Assembly (NCBI GenBank): GCA_900755035.1
Contig: CAAEEZ010000017.1
Coordinates: 186,001-250,000, forward strand
Length of the DNA: 64,000 nucleotides
From: Clostridia bacterium
GTDB taxonomy: Bacteria > Bacillota > Clostridia > Christensenellales > CAAEEZ01
Direction: 5' to 3'
Under the pieces are notes generated by a model, which was not told where the DNA came from, searched no databases, and worked only from the letters and a program-made list of their open reading frames with translations. The position numbers and the translations under genes were made by a program. Of the stretch, positions 43,301 to 51,046 are shown one piece after another (position 1 is the stretch's first letter; each line of letters starts with the position of its first letter).

Positions 43301-43922
43301 GGCGTTTTAACGGACCTAACCTATTTTCCTTTTCGTGCAAAATATCGTTTATACGATTCATATTTTCGTTAGTTTTTTGCAGTTTTCTTTCGGTTTCGGT
43401 TTTTTGCGCTCTAAACTTTGCAATACCTGCCGCCTCTTCGAATATCGTTCTTCTTTCCTCTGGCTTTGCGCTAAGTATTTTTTCTACTTTACCTTGACCG
43501 ATAATAGAATATCCGTCCCTACCGATACCCGTATCGTGCAAAATATCAATAACGTCTTTTAACCTACATTTATTGCGGTTAATAAGATACTCGCTATCGC
43601 CCGACCTGTACAATTTTCTAGTGATTTCTAGTTTTTCAAAATCTACGGGGAATATCTTTTTGGAGTTGTCAAAATGAAGCGAAACTTCGCAATAAGAAGT
43701 CGCTTTTCTAGTATCAGTACCGGCGAACAATACGTCGCTCATTTGCTTACCACGAAGAGCCGTAGGTCTTTGTTCACCAAGAACCCACATTATAGCGTCG
43801 GCTACGTTACTTTTTCCGCAACCGTTAGGACCAACTATACCCGTTATTCCGTCCGCAAAAGGAATCTCGGTTTTGTCGGCAAAGGACTTAAAGCCTTGTA
43901 ATTCTATCTTTTCGAAATTCAA
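40335..43922 (-). CDS. smc: Chromosome segregation protein SMC
   Basis: 1195-residue SMC ATPase, the core of the condensin-like complex with ScpA and ScpB. The N-terminal head has Walker A GPNGCGKSNVADAI near 32-45. Long coiled coils flank a hinge near 510-670 (glycine-rich SPSGSFTGGST). The C-terminal head has signature LLSGGQKALTAIAILFA and Walker B FCILDEIEAALDD. The start codon is TTG (43920-43922), 5-6 nt after GAGGT. A terminator-like hairpin ends 19 nt upstream. Confidence 0.98.
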   Translation of the reverse strand: MNFEKIELQGFKSFADKTEIPFADGITGIVGPNGCGKSNVADAIMWVLGEQRPTALRGKQMSDVLFAGTDTRKATSYCEVSLHFDNSKKIFPVDFEKLEITRKLYRSGDSEYLINRNKCRLKDVIDILHDTGIGRDGYSIIGQGKVEKILSAKPEERRTIFEEAAGIAKFRAQKTETERKLQKTNENMNRINDILHEKENRLGPLKRQSEQAIKQREIKEELKSEEVNSYIYQFENNSKFKEKINAELYKITMALFDAETKQNEVVASYEQTQERANNLDKELIDLREERTKLLVEFERATGNTTLYTERLENYNKTVVALTEEIEAFNNELSQKADIIATSVEERESIIGRVSEIEREYNAKNEEYQALVRELNEEETALEISNKTILEVEEQLGDIKGNMNKYLTERDMLKARIEELENDLGAKKAVLNKGYEQQNENKEKVNKYNNDRANIIRKSEVLKQEYLDKKNAISVATKEKDALNNRASALSGKLSSLENMRADYDDYKYSVQQIMRDTKVDSGLKRRVLGVVAELIKVPDGFETAIEQVLGNTLQNLVCEDAEDAEYVINYLKFKKYGMVTLLPINSMRSGLNGWSFEGATTEKGCLGIASEIVKFDAKFKNVIDSILGKILVVDNISNATQMAKKHKYSFKIVTLDGDIISPSGSFTGGSTKVNGDSLLTKEKEIEECKTKLDEASKQLVKKEEELNTLQDELDEIVKRVDDLKEDLHRVDLYLMQTNERIAQFDEDYDEGEEEVKRVAYELESKKARLNEIFKQLATIDVLEARVKEEKESKGKYIEKSKTASSSKKEEKEKLNEAVTTLKIELLNLNSKLSNLDETIRSAKARGNELNEKINDNQVKINILKGQIANAENEAKKFKLSDGDQAKITSLESEINKKQTEKETLQETIIKLDNEKTRLISSVTELKEKKFKQDGMLERVDSDMNALGESIFENYQLTYGNALPLKKDDYEFKGSDERIKNLRRRLNALGYVNELAVEEYEECLNSYNELMVQKGDLDKAEADLRQIIADLSKEMETKFLDAFNRISANFVVIFKELFGGGKGELRLETDETEDILEAGIEIYAQPPGTKLQRISLLSGGQKALTAIAILFAILKLKPMPFCILDEIEAALDDANASLFAEYLRKFSNETQFIVITHRKPTMELTHCMYGVTMQERGVSKIVSVKLEDALKQVEEK

Positions 43923-43941
43923 AGTTTACCTCGCAAGAAAT

Positions 43942-43993
43942 AAAAAAAGTTATAATATTACCGTATGGAATTTCCACACCATAATATTATAAC
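43942..43993 (-). terminator. Terminator-like hairpin between rnc and smc
   Basis: Perfect 12-bp inverted repeat GTTATAATATTA (43949-43960) / TAATATTATAAC (43982-43993) followed on the minus strand by seven T (43942-43948). Each arm also contains a -10-like TATAAT. The U-tract ends 19 nt before the smc TTG. Confidence 0.8.
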
Positions 43994-44028
43994 ATAGAAA
44001 ATAATATATTGCACAACAAATTTTAACG

Positions 44029-44691
44029 CTAGTCTAAGGTTTTTAAGGCTATTTGGCAAGCCGTTTGCTCTGCTTTCTTTTTGCTCGTTCCCTTAGCCCT
44101 ACTTACCTCTTTGCCGTCAAGGTACAAAATAGCAGTAAAAATAGGGTTGTGGTCCTCACCCGTTTTTTCGTACAAAAAATGTTTTTCAATACGCTTTTTT
44201 TGGCATAATTCAAATAATTTCGACTTAAAATCCGTTAAGTCGTCTTTATTTTTTACAACCTCATTTATTGTCTTTTCCAATCCCGACAAAACGAATTTTT
44301 TAGCATTAGCGTAACCGCCGTCAAGGTATATTGCGCCAAGCAACGCCTCAAACAAATCTCCGCATAATTTATCGCTTTTTTCAAGATGATTTTGTTTTTC
44401 ACCTGCGCCAAGCATAATGTATTTTTCAATGCCCAGCGACAAAATCACTTGTTTAAGAGGTGGCTTATCCACTACTTGTGCTCGTGCTTTAGTTAGTTCA
44501 CCTTGGTCGAAATTAGGATATTTTTCATACAAATACTCACTAACCACAAGCGACAATACGCTATCGCCCAAAAACTCCAACTTTTCGTAGGAGTAAACGG
44601 AAAAACTAACGTGTGTAAACGCCGTCGTTACAAGTGATTTATCCTTAAAAGTATAGCCTATTTTATTCTCAATTATTGCTATATCAAACAT
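44029..44691 (-). CDS. rnc: Ribonuclease III
   Basis: 220-residue double-strand-specific RNase III. The catalytic signature EKLEFLGDSVLSLVVSEYL lies near 36-54, the second acidic set is in DLFEALLGAIYLDGGY near 110-125, and a C-terminal double-stranded-RNA-binding domain ends in GTSKKKAEQTACQIALK. It starts on the plsX stop (TAATG) without its own ribosome-binding site. In Bacillus fabD, fabG and acpA lie between plsX and rnc; none is present here. Confidence 0.97.
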   Translation of the reverse strand: MFDIAIIENKIGYTFKDKSLVTTAFTHVSFSVYSYEKLEFLGDSVLSLVVSEYLYEKYPNFDQGELTKARAQVVDKPPLKQVILSLGIEKYIMLGAGEKQNHLEKSDKLCGDLFEALLGAIYLDGGYANAKKFVLSGLEKTINEVVKNKDDLTDFKSKLFELCQKKRIEKHFLYEKTGEDHNPIFTAILYLDGKEVSRAKGTSKKKAEQTACQIALKTLD

Positions 44692-45707
44692 TATTCGCTA
44701 ACTGAAAAATTCTCTTTTTCAAGCCCCTCTTTAATTTTTTCTACCATATTTTGATTTATCATAGTTTTTGCTTGGTTAATAGCTGCTAAAATGCTTTTTG
44801 CCTTTGACGAACCGTGCGCTTTTATAACCACCTTTTTAACGCCTAAAAACGCTGCGCCACCTATTTCGTTGTAGTCCATCTTCTTTTTGATATTTCCAAA
44901 CGTATCTTTTAATAAAAGTGCTCCAAGTTTCGCTTTTAGTCCGCCAGCCTTAATTTGTCCTTTTATTTCACCTAGCAAGCCCATTGCCGTTCCTTCGCAA
45001 GTTTTAAGGGCGATATTTCCGCTGTATCCGTCGCTTACGATTACGTCGCAAGTATCTTCAAGCATATCTCTACCCTCCACGTTACCTACGAAATTGATAT
45101 CCATTTTTTCAAGCATTTTGTAGGTTTCTTGTTGAAGAGTACCACCCTTATGGCTTTCGCTACCGATATTAAGCAAGGCAATTCTAGGATTTTTCACCCC
45201 TAAAAACGTTTCTGCGTAGCATTTGCCCATAAGTGCAAAATGGCATAGGTTAAGTGGCTTGCACTCGGCGTTTGCACCACAATCCACAAGCACCACTCCA
45301 CCACCGTTTTTAAGTTTTGGAAGTACGGGAGCAAGCGCAGGACGAGATATTTTAGGTATTCTACCAACTTTTAGTACAGCACCCGTTAAAACTGCACCCG
45401 TGCTACCTGCCGAAACTATTGCACCGACGTCCTCACGAGAAGTAAGTTCGCCAAAAGCCTTTACAAGCGAACTATCCTTTTTTTGCCTAATTGCAGTAGT
45501 TGGCACGTCGTCCATAGTAATTATTTCTCTTGCGTCAACTATCTCTATTCTATCAGCAAATTTTCCTTCTACGATTTTTTCTATTTCTTCCTTCTTTCCA
45601 ACGAAAATAAGTTCTAGTTTTTCGTCTTGTTCAAGCGCTAATAGTCCGCCTTTTACTATCTCAATAGGGGCATTATCGCCACCAAAAGCATCTATTACAA
45701 TTTTCAT
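44691..45707 (-). CDS. plsX: Phosphate acyltransferase PlsX
   Basis: 338-residue enzyme converting acyl-ACP to acyl-phosphate for phospholipid synthesis. MKIVIDAFGGDNAP starts the family block; SAGSTGAVLTGAV near 95-107, VDCGANAECKP and SDGYSGNIALKTCEG are conserved. The ATG at 45705-45707 follows AGGTGA; a longer frame would run into the upstream hairpin and is rejected. That terminator ends 22 nt upstream. Confidence 0.96.
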   Translation of the reverse strand: MKIVIDAFGGDNAPIEIVKGGLLALEQDEKLELIFVGKKEEIEKIVEGKFADRIEIVDAREIITMDDVPTTAIRQKKDSSLVKAFGELTSREDVGAIVSAGSTGAVLTGAVLKVGRIPKISRPALAPVLPKLKNGGGVVLVDCGANAECKPLNLCHFALMGKCYAETFLGVKNPRIALLNIGSESHKGGTLQQETYKMLEKMDINFVGNVEGRDMLEDTCDVIVSDGYSGNIALKTCEGTAMGLLGEIKGQIKAGGLKAKLGALLLKDTFGNIKKKMDYNEIGGAAFLGVKKVVIKAHGSSKAKSILAAINQAKTMINQNMVEKIKEGLEKENFSVSE

Positions 45708-45728
45708 AAATTCACCTATTTTACTATA

Positions 45729-45759
45729 CAAAAAAAAGAGGTAAGGTCATCTTACCTCT
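45729..45759 (-). terminator. rpmF terminator, abutting plsX
   Basis: Perfect 9-bp stem AGAGGTAAG (45737-45745) / CTTACCTCT (45751-45759), 5-nt loop, seven or more T on the minus strand, 18 nt after the rpmF stop and 22 nt before plsX. Confidence 0.9.
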
Positions 45760-45776
45760 GGTAAAGCGCTAAAAAA

Positions 45777-45971
45777 TTAGTCTTTAATTTCTTTTTCAGT
45801 CTTGTCAACAACAAGTTTGCCATCATAGTATCCGCACTTAGGACATACTTTATGACTTTGTTTTAATTCGTGACATTGTGGACACTCAGACAAATTAGCC
45901 GTAGTTAGTTTCCAGTTAGCCGCTCTGCTGTTTTTTCTTGCTCTTGAAGTTTTACCCTTTGGTACTGCCAT
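45777..45971 (-). CDS. rpmF: 50S ribosomal protein L32 (zinc-ribbon form)
   Basis: 64-residue L32 starting MAVPKGKTSRARKNSRAAN. Both zinc cysteine pairs are intact (CPQCHE and CPKCGYY), so it is the zinc-dependent C+ form. AGGAGGTG lies 6 nt before the ATG; this site and the start codon lie inside the end of yceD, so the two genes overlap by 20 nt. Confidence 0.97.
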   Translation of the reverse strand: MAVPKGKTSRARKNSRAANWKLTTANLSECPQCHELKQSHKVCPKCGYYDGKLVVDKTEKEIKD

Positions 45972-46497
45972 TGTTCGCACCTCCTGAATTCATATTAAAG
46001 TCTTTAAGTTTGGCAAACGGATTATTATCGTCCAATTCAGGTTCTTCCTCCTCGAACATACAATCACACTTACCTTTATTTAAGTTTGTACCACATTTTG
46101 GACACAAACCTTTGCAATCCTCATCACACAAAACCGACATAGGCAATTCTAAAAGAAGTCTTTCTCTTAACAAATCGCTAATATCAATAACGTTTTTGTC
46201 GTAGACGAACTCGCAATCACCCGTTGCGTTAGCTTTACTTACGTAAACTTCGGCGACTTTTACCTCGAAATGACGCTTTACGGGTTCTAGACAACGGTCG
46301 CACTTAAAGGTGATATCCACGTAAAGTGTAACGTTTACGGTGAGTTTATCGTCTGCTAAAACGTACCATCCGTCTAGATGAGGTACACCATTTAGTTCTG
46401 CCTCGTAGTATCCGTCTAAGATATCGGCGGGAAGTTCCACCTCTGAACTTATAGGATAAATCTCCATTTCGACAGCGTTACGGAAATCAATTACCAT
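45952..46497 (-). CDS. yceD: YceD/DUF177-family protein
   Basis: 181-residue member of the YceD family, nearly always next to rpmF and implicated in 23S rRNA or 50S metabolism. Cys pairs FKCDRCLEPV near 64-73 and CDEDCKGLCPKCGTN near 123-137 suggest a metal site. The C-terminus PFAKLKDF is typical. GAGGT precedes the ATG, and a consensus promoter lies directly upstream. The tail is Asn- and Gly-rich because it overlaps the rpmF translation start. Confidence 0.9.
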   Translation of the reverse strand: MVIDFRNAVEMEIYPISSEVELPADILDGYYEAELNGVPHLDGWYVLADDKLTVNVTLYVDITFKCDRCLEPVKRHFEVKVAEVYVSKANATGDCEFVYDKNVIDISDLLRERLLLELPMSVLCDEDCKGLCPKCGTNLNKGKCDCMFEEEEPELDDNNPFAKLKDFNMNSGGANNGSTKG

Positions 46498-46520
46498 ATA
46501 TACCTCGTTAATCTTTTTTG

Positions 46521-46549
46521 ATTATATAAAAAATTGCATTATTTGTCAA
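46521..46549 (-). promoter_or_regulatory. Promoter of yceD-rpmF
   Basis: Perfect sigma-A consensus on the minus strand: TTGACA (46544-46549), 17-nt spacer, TATAAT (46521-46526). The leader is about 17 nt. Confidence 0.92.
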
Positions 46550-46572
46550 ACAATTTTCATATTTTCAAGTAA

Positions 46573-47766
46573 TTACTTTATTAAATTTGCAGTTTCTCTT
46601 GCTATTACTAACTCTTCGTTGGTAGGAATAACTGCTACTACCACCTTAGAGCCGTCTTTTGATATAACGTTTACGTCTTTATCTAGTTTTCCGTTGTTCT
46701 TATTATCGTCTAGTTCTACACCCATAAATTCAAGCCCTTCAACCGATAATCTTCTAATATCTTCGTCGTGCTCGCCTATTCCACCGGTAAATACTACCAT
46801 ATCAAGACCACCCATAGCAGCAGCAAAACTACCAATATGTTTTTTAATGTGATAGCATAGCATATCAAAAGCAAGTACTGCGTGTTTGTCGCCTTCGTCC
46901 ATCTTCTTGTGCAAATCTCTGCAATCGCCACCAACTACACCGCCAACGCCTTGTAGTCCGCACTCCTTGTTAAGGTAGGTTACCATTTCAGTGCTATTTT
47001 TGCCTAGTTTCTTACCCAAAAATTCTACGGCGGCAGCATCAATATTGCCACATCTAGTACCCATTATCATACCTTCAAGCGGGGTAAATCCCATCGTGGT
47101 ATCTACGCATTTACCGTCTACGACAGCCGAAATCGACGAGCCGTTACCAAGGTGGCAAGTAACTACTTTGGAGTGCTCTTTACCCAAAAACTCGTTTGCA
47201 ACACTACTTACGAATTTGTGGCTAGTACCGTGGAAGCCGTATTTTCTTACGCCGTATTTTTCGTAGTCCTCGTATTTAATTCCGTACATAAAAGCCTTAG
47301 CAGGCATAGTGCTGTGAAATTGAGTGTCGAAAACAAGTCCCATAGGCTTACCTGGCATAATCTCCATACAAGACCTAACGCAACCGATATTAGCAGCCAT
47401 ATGTAGCGGACCAAATTCGGTATTTTTGTCGCAAATAGCTAGTGTTTCTTCGTTAGCAAGTACCGACCTATCAAAGTCGTCTTTTGCGTGAAGCACTCTA
47501 TGTCCTACTGCATCTATTTCGTCAACGCTACTAATAACACCCTTGTTTTCGTCGGTTAAAGCGTTTAGTACAAGTTCCATAGCAACCTTGTGGTTAGGCA
47601 TATACTTCTTGTACGAAATCTCGCCTTTATCGCTCTTTTGAGTAATTTTAGAATCTTCTATTCCTATTTTTTCACAAATACCTTTTGCAATAACGTTTTC
47701 GTTTTCCATATCGATTAGTTGATATTTCAAACTAGAACTTCCTGCGTTTATAACCAATATTTTCAT
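46573..47766 (-). CDS. ackA: Acetate kinase
   Basis: 397-residue enzyme that makes ATP and acetate from acetyl phosphate. MKILVINAGSSSLKYQLI is the start block. HHR-like active-site residues lie in GHRVLHAKDD, and RKYGFHGTSHKFV, HLGNGSSISAV, GFTPLEGMIMGTR and FTGGIGEHDEDIR are conserved. AAGGAG precedes the ATG at 47764-47766; a longer upstream frame overlapping pta is rejected. It pairs with pta for substrate-level phosphorylation. Confidence 0.97.
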   Translation of the reverse strand: MKILVINAGSSSLKYQLIDMENENVIAKGICEKIGIEDSKITQKSDKGEISYKKYMPNHKVAMELVLNALTDENKGVISSVDEIDAVGHRVLHAKDDFDRSVLANEETLAICDKNTEFGPLHMAANIGCVRSCMEIMPGKPMGLVFDTQFHSTMPAKAFMYGIKYEDYEKYGVRKYGFHGTSHKFVSSVANEFLGKEHSKVVTCHLGNGSSISAVVDGKCVDTTMGFTPLEGMIMGTRCGNIDAAAVEFLGKKLGKNSTEMVTYLNKECGLQGVGGVVGGDCRDLHKKMDEGDKHAVLAFDMLCYHIKKHIGSFAAAMGGLDMVVFTGGIGEHDEDIRRLSVEGLEFMGVELDDNKNNGKLDKDVNVISKDGSKVVVAVIPTNEELVIARETANLIK

Positions 47767-47776
47767 AATTTTCTCC

Positions 47777-48775
47777 TTATTTATTTGCTTGAAGCGCAGT
47801 AATTGCAATAACCGATACTACGTCCTCTGCTATACAACCTCTGCTTAGGTCGTTGATAGGCTTGTCCAAACCTTGCATAATAGGTCCGTACGCCTCACAG
47901 TTACCAAACCTTTGCGCAATTTTGTAGCCGATATTTCCTGCCTCTAAATTAGGGAATACAAGTACGTTTGCCCTACCTGCCACTTTGCTATCACCTGCTT
48001 TTTGCTTAGCAACGCTTTCAACGATAGCAGCGTCAAGTTGCAAATCGCCGTCAACTACTAGATAAGGTGCTTTTTCTCTTACCTTTTGAGTTGCTTGTTG
48101 TACTTTTTCTACTACTTCGTGTTTTGCGCTACCCCTAGTTGAAAAACTTAGCATAGCAATTCTTGGGTCGATACCTGCAATATTTTTTGCCGATTCACTA
48201 GCGGCTATTGCGATATCAGATAATTGTTCGGCATCCGGCATAGGCACGACTGCGCAATCTGCAAATACCATAACGTCCTCTTTTTTGTATTTGAACGAAT
48301 CGTCCAACTTCATAATAAAGCAACTAGACACGGTTTTAATACCAGGTGCACTTTTAATTACTTGTAATGCCGACCTTAATACGTCCCCTGACGAGAACAC
48401 AGCGCCGGCTACCATACCGTCAGCATCGCCAACCTTTACCATAACTGCGCCGTAGTAAAGCGGACTAGACGAAACCATATATTTTGCTTGTTCTTCCGTC
48501 ATACCCTTATATTTACGGATTTCGTAAAGAACGTTAGCGTACTCTTGGATTTTCTCGCTTTTTGCAAAGTCGATAATATCTACACCTTCTAAATCAACGT
48601 CGGGATTATTTGCTTTAATCTCGTCGGGATTACCAAGCAAACTAATTTTTGCAAGGCCAAGTTTCGTAACCATTTCAGCAGCCTTAACTACTCTTTTGTC
48701 AAAGCCCTCAGCCAAAACTACCCTTTTGTTTGCATCAATTGCTCTTTTGTACAAATTTTCTAAAAATGAATTCAT
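47777..48775 (-). CDS. pta: Phosphate acetyltransferase
   Basis: 332-residue short-form Pta converting acetyl-CoA and phosphate to acetyl phosphate. LAEGFDKRVVKAAEMV near 20-35, DGMVAGAVFSSGDVLRSALQ near 118-137, SFSTRGSAKHEVVEKV, and the C-terminal NVLVFPNLEAGNIGYKIAQR are family blocks. GAGGAG precedes the ATG. It is first of pta-ackA, divergent from tmcAL. Confidence 0.97.
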   Translation of the reverse strand: MNSFLENLYKRAIDANKRVVLAEGFDKRVVKAAEMVTKLGLAKISLLGNPDEIKANNPDVDLEGVDIIDFAKSEKIQEYANVLYEIRKYKGMTEEQAKYMVSSSPLYYGAVMVKVGDADGMVAGAVFSSGDVLRSALQVIKSAPGIKTVSSCFIMKLDDSFKYKKEDVMVFADCAVVPMPDAEQLSDIAIAASESAKNIAGIDPRIAMLSFSTRGSAKHEVVEKVQQATQKVREKAPYLVVDGDLQLDAAIVESVAKQKAGDSKVAGRANVLVFPNLEAGNIGYKIAQRFGNCEAYGPIMQGLDKPINDLSRGCIAEDVVSVIAITALQANK

Positions 48776-48824
48776 TTTAACTCCTCAAAACGTCTTTTTA
48801 CTTTATTTTTGTTGGAAAATGCTA

Positions 48825-48830
48825 TATAAT
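48825..48830 (+). promoter_or_regulatory. -10 box for tmcAL-ylbJ
   Basis: TATAAT about 50 nt before the tmcAL ATG on the plus strand. No convincing -35 box. It overlaps the divergent pta -10 box, so the two promoters probably compete. Confidence 0.4.
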
Positions 48831-48857
48831 TATACTACTAATAAATATTAAAATCAA
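48829..48857 (-). promoter_or_regulatory. Promoter of pta-ackA
   Basis: On the minus strand, TTGATT (48852-48857), 17-nt spacer and a perfect TATAAT (48829-48834), with a leader of about 45 nt. Confidence 0.75.
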
Positions 48858-48884
48858 ATAAACTTAAGTAAAAAAGCAAATATT

Positions 48885-50009
48885 ATGAAAATTACTGCGA
48901 TAATTGCCGAGTACAACCCGTTTCACAACGGACATTTGTACCAACTAAATAAAGCCAAAGAGGAAACTAACCCCGACGTTACGATAGCCGTAATGAGCGG
49001 TAATTTCACCCAGCGGGGAAAAAGCGCCGTTCTTGACAAATATTTGCGTAGCGTAGTTGCCGTAAAGCAAGGCGTTGATATAGTTGTGGAACTACCTACC
49101 GTTTTTGCAATAAACAGTGCAGAATATTTTAGCCGTGGTGCAATAAACGTAATAAAAAATTTGCCTAACGTAACTTTATCTTTTGGCAGTGAACTTGGCG
49201 ATGTGAACAAACTAACTAAACTTGCAAATTATACCACTACCAAAGAGTACGACGACGTCGTAAAAGAAAACCTATCAAAAGGCTTAGGATATCAAACTGC
49301 TAGCGTAAATGCATTAAATTCGCTAGAAGCCGTCGGCTCTAACGACATACTTGCGATAGAATACGTAAAAAACGCTATAAAATATCCAAATATTAGTTTG
49401 CACACGATAAAGCGAGTAAACAACTTTAACGAGAACACGGCAGTAAACGGGTTTTTATCAGCAAGCGCAATAAGAAATTTGCAAAATAAAGAAGATGCAA
49501 AATCGTATATGCCTGAATATTCGTACGAAAAATTCGCACTTGCTACGCCAAACGATAAATTAAACGATATGATTTTAGGTGCGCTACTTTCAAAAACCAA
49601 GGAAGAACTACGCAGTATTTGCGGTATTAACGAAGGCTTGGAAAACAGAATAATATCGGCACTTAACCTAGCAAACGACTATGACGATTTTTATAGTAAA
49701 CTACAAACCAAACGCTACTCTAATTCTAGGCTGGATAGGGCACTACTAAACACCATGCTAAACGTAACTAAATCTACCTTAGAAAAGGTAAAAGACGTTG
49801 GATATTTCAGCGTACTTGCCATTAAAAAAGATAAATTATCCGTACTTGGCTATTTGAATAATTATACAAAAGTAATTACAAAATATGCCGATACTAAACT
49901 GCTAAACAACGAAGAAAAACTAGCGTTTGACGTTGACGAAAAAGCAAACGTTTTATACGGACTAAGCAATAGTAATAATAAAAGAAGAAATATGTTAATA
50001 ATAGAATAA
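48885..50009 (+). CDS. tmcAL: tRNA(Met) cytidine acetate ligase TmcAL (YlbM)
   Basis: 374-residue nucleotidyltransferase-fold enzyme that uses acetate and ATP to acetylate C34 of elongator tRNA-Met. The motif AEYNPFHNGHLYQL near 6-19, SGNFTQRG near 38-45 and the ELP..FA..SAEYFS region (about 68-83) fit the family. It has no ribosome-binding site. The genes divergently encoded next to it, pta-ackA, make acetate, the substrate of this enzyme. ylbM lies near ylbJ, coaD and rpmF in Bacillus too. Confidence 0.93.
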   Translation: MKITAIIAEYNPFHNGHLYQLNKAKEETNPDVTIAVMSGNFTQRGKSAVLDKYLRSVVAVKQGVDIVVELPTVFAINSAEYFSRGAINVIKNLPNVTLSFGSELGDVNKLTKLANYTTTKEYDDVVKENLSKGLGYQTASVNALNSLEAVGSNDILAIEYVKNAIKYPNISLHTIKRVNNFNENTAVNGFLSASAIRNLQNKEDAKSYMPEYSYEKFALATPNDKLNDMILGALLSKTKEELRSICGINEGLENRIISALNLANDYDDFYSKLQTKRYSNSRLDRALLNTMLNVTKSTLEKVKDVGYFSVLAIKKDKLSVLGYLNNYTKVITKYADTKLLNNEEKLAFDVDEKANVLYGLSNSNNKRRNMLIIE

Positions 50010-50037
50010 TCAGTATTAAAACGGCGTATATTTTACT

Positions 50038-51009
50038 ATGTTACAATTAATGGTGCTGTTTTTTTCGGCATTTTTTCTATCTTCGTTTTTTACAAATCCC
50101 ACCCTTACGCAAACGTACGTAACTGACGGAGCAAACCTATTTTTTTACTGCGTTTTCCCGTCGCTTTTTACCTTTTGCTTTATAGTAAATTTACTAAAAT
50201 TTTTCAAGGTAGACGGCTTAATTACAAAAATTTTATATAAACCACTAAACAAATTTTTTGGACTTAGCAAAAACTGTTGCTACCCCGTTTTCGTAGGACT
50301 AACGTCTGGGTATCCAATGAGTGCAAAAGCAATAGCAAACGCAAATTTACAAGGCGTTATGCCCACAAAAAACTTACTAGTTACGTATGCACTAAACTCT
50401 ATCTCTAATCCGTTATTTATAGTAGTTACCGTTGGTGGAACTATGCTAAATAGTATCAGTTTAGGGATAATATTATTAGTAACTCAATATTTAACAGCCG
50501 TTATTAACGGCAAGTTTTGGTCTAAAATAAAGATAAAAAATAATGATGCAGTTTACGTAAAAACTAGCGAAAATACTAGCCTAACGTTGCTTGGCGTTAT
50601 GACAAATACTCTGTCCGCTTGCCTTGTCGTTTTTGGCTTTATTTGCCTTTTTAATTTTATTATCGAAGTACTTTTAAGCTACGGCGTAATAGATTTTTTA
50701 GCAAAAATCGTATCAAGCGTATTTACCTTAATTAGCGTACCAAAAACTATTGCTACGCCCTTTATTATCTCTCTATTTGAAATAACAAGAGGCTTGCAAC
50801 TTCTATCTATTACAGGTGCAAGCCTAAAACTAACGCTTGCTTTTGCTTCTAGCATTTTGTATTTTGGTGGCGCTAGTATTTTTCTTCAATCTTTGTCGTT
50901 TACGATGGTGTGTAACGTAAAACTAAAATACCTACTTTTAGTTAAAATAACGGGAGCAATAATAGCCCCCGTAATATGTTTTGTATTGTGTTTAATTTTC
51001 AATATATAA
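50038..51009 (+). CDS. ylbJ: YlbJ-type sporulation integral membrane protein
   Basis: 323-residue polytopic membrane protein with about eight helices and nucleoside-recognition (Gate) domains: FYCVFPSLFTFCFIVNLL, GLTSGYPMSAKAIANANLQG near 87-106, and ITRGLQLLSITGASL near 243-257. YlbJ is needed for cortex formation in Bacillus spores, so it suggests an endospore-forming ancestry. No ribosome-binding site is visible; TATATT lies 5 nt before the ATG. It converges with the ABC exporter, and a 10-bp inverted repeat spans the junction. Confidence 0.9.
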   Translation: MLQLMVLFFSAFFLSSFFTNPTLTQTYVTDGANLFFYCVFPSLFTFCFIVNLLKFFKVDGLITKILYKPLNKFFGLSKNCCYPVFVGLTSGYPMSAKAIANANLQGVMPTKNLLVTYALNSISNPLFIVVTVGGTMLNSISLGIILLVTQYLTAVINGKFWSKIKIKNNDAVYVKTSENTSLTLLGVMTNTLSACLVVFGFICLFNFIIEVLLSYGVIDFLAKIVSSVFTLISVPKTIATPFIISLFEITRGLQLLSITGASLKLTLAFASSILYFGGASIFLQSLSFTMVCNVKLKYLLLVKITGAIIAPVICFVLCLIFNI

Positions 51010-51046
51010 CGAATATTTATACATTATCTTGAATACAATATTCGTT
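51008..51046. terminator. Inverted repeat at convergent gene ends
   Basis: Perfect 10-bp arms AACGAATATT (51008-51017) and AATATTCGTT (51037-51046) with a 19-nt loop, spanning the ylbJ stop and the 3' end of the ABC permease gene. There is no U-tract on either side, so it would be a weak or factor-assisted terminator, or an mRNA-end stabiliser. Confidence 0.5.
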
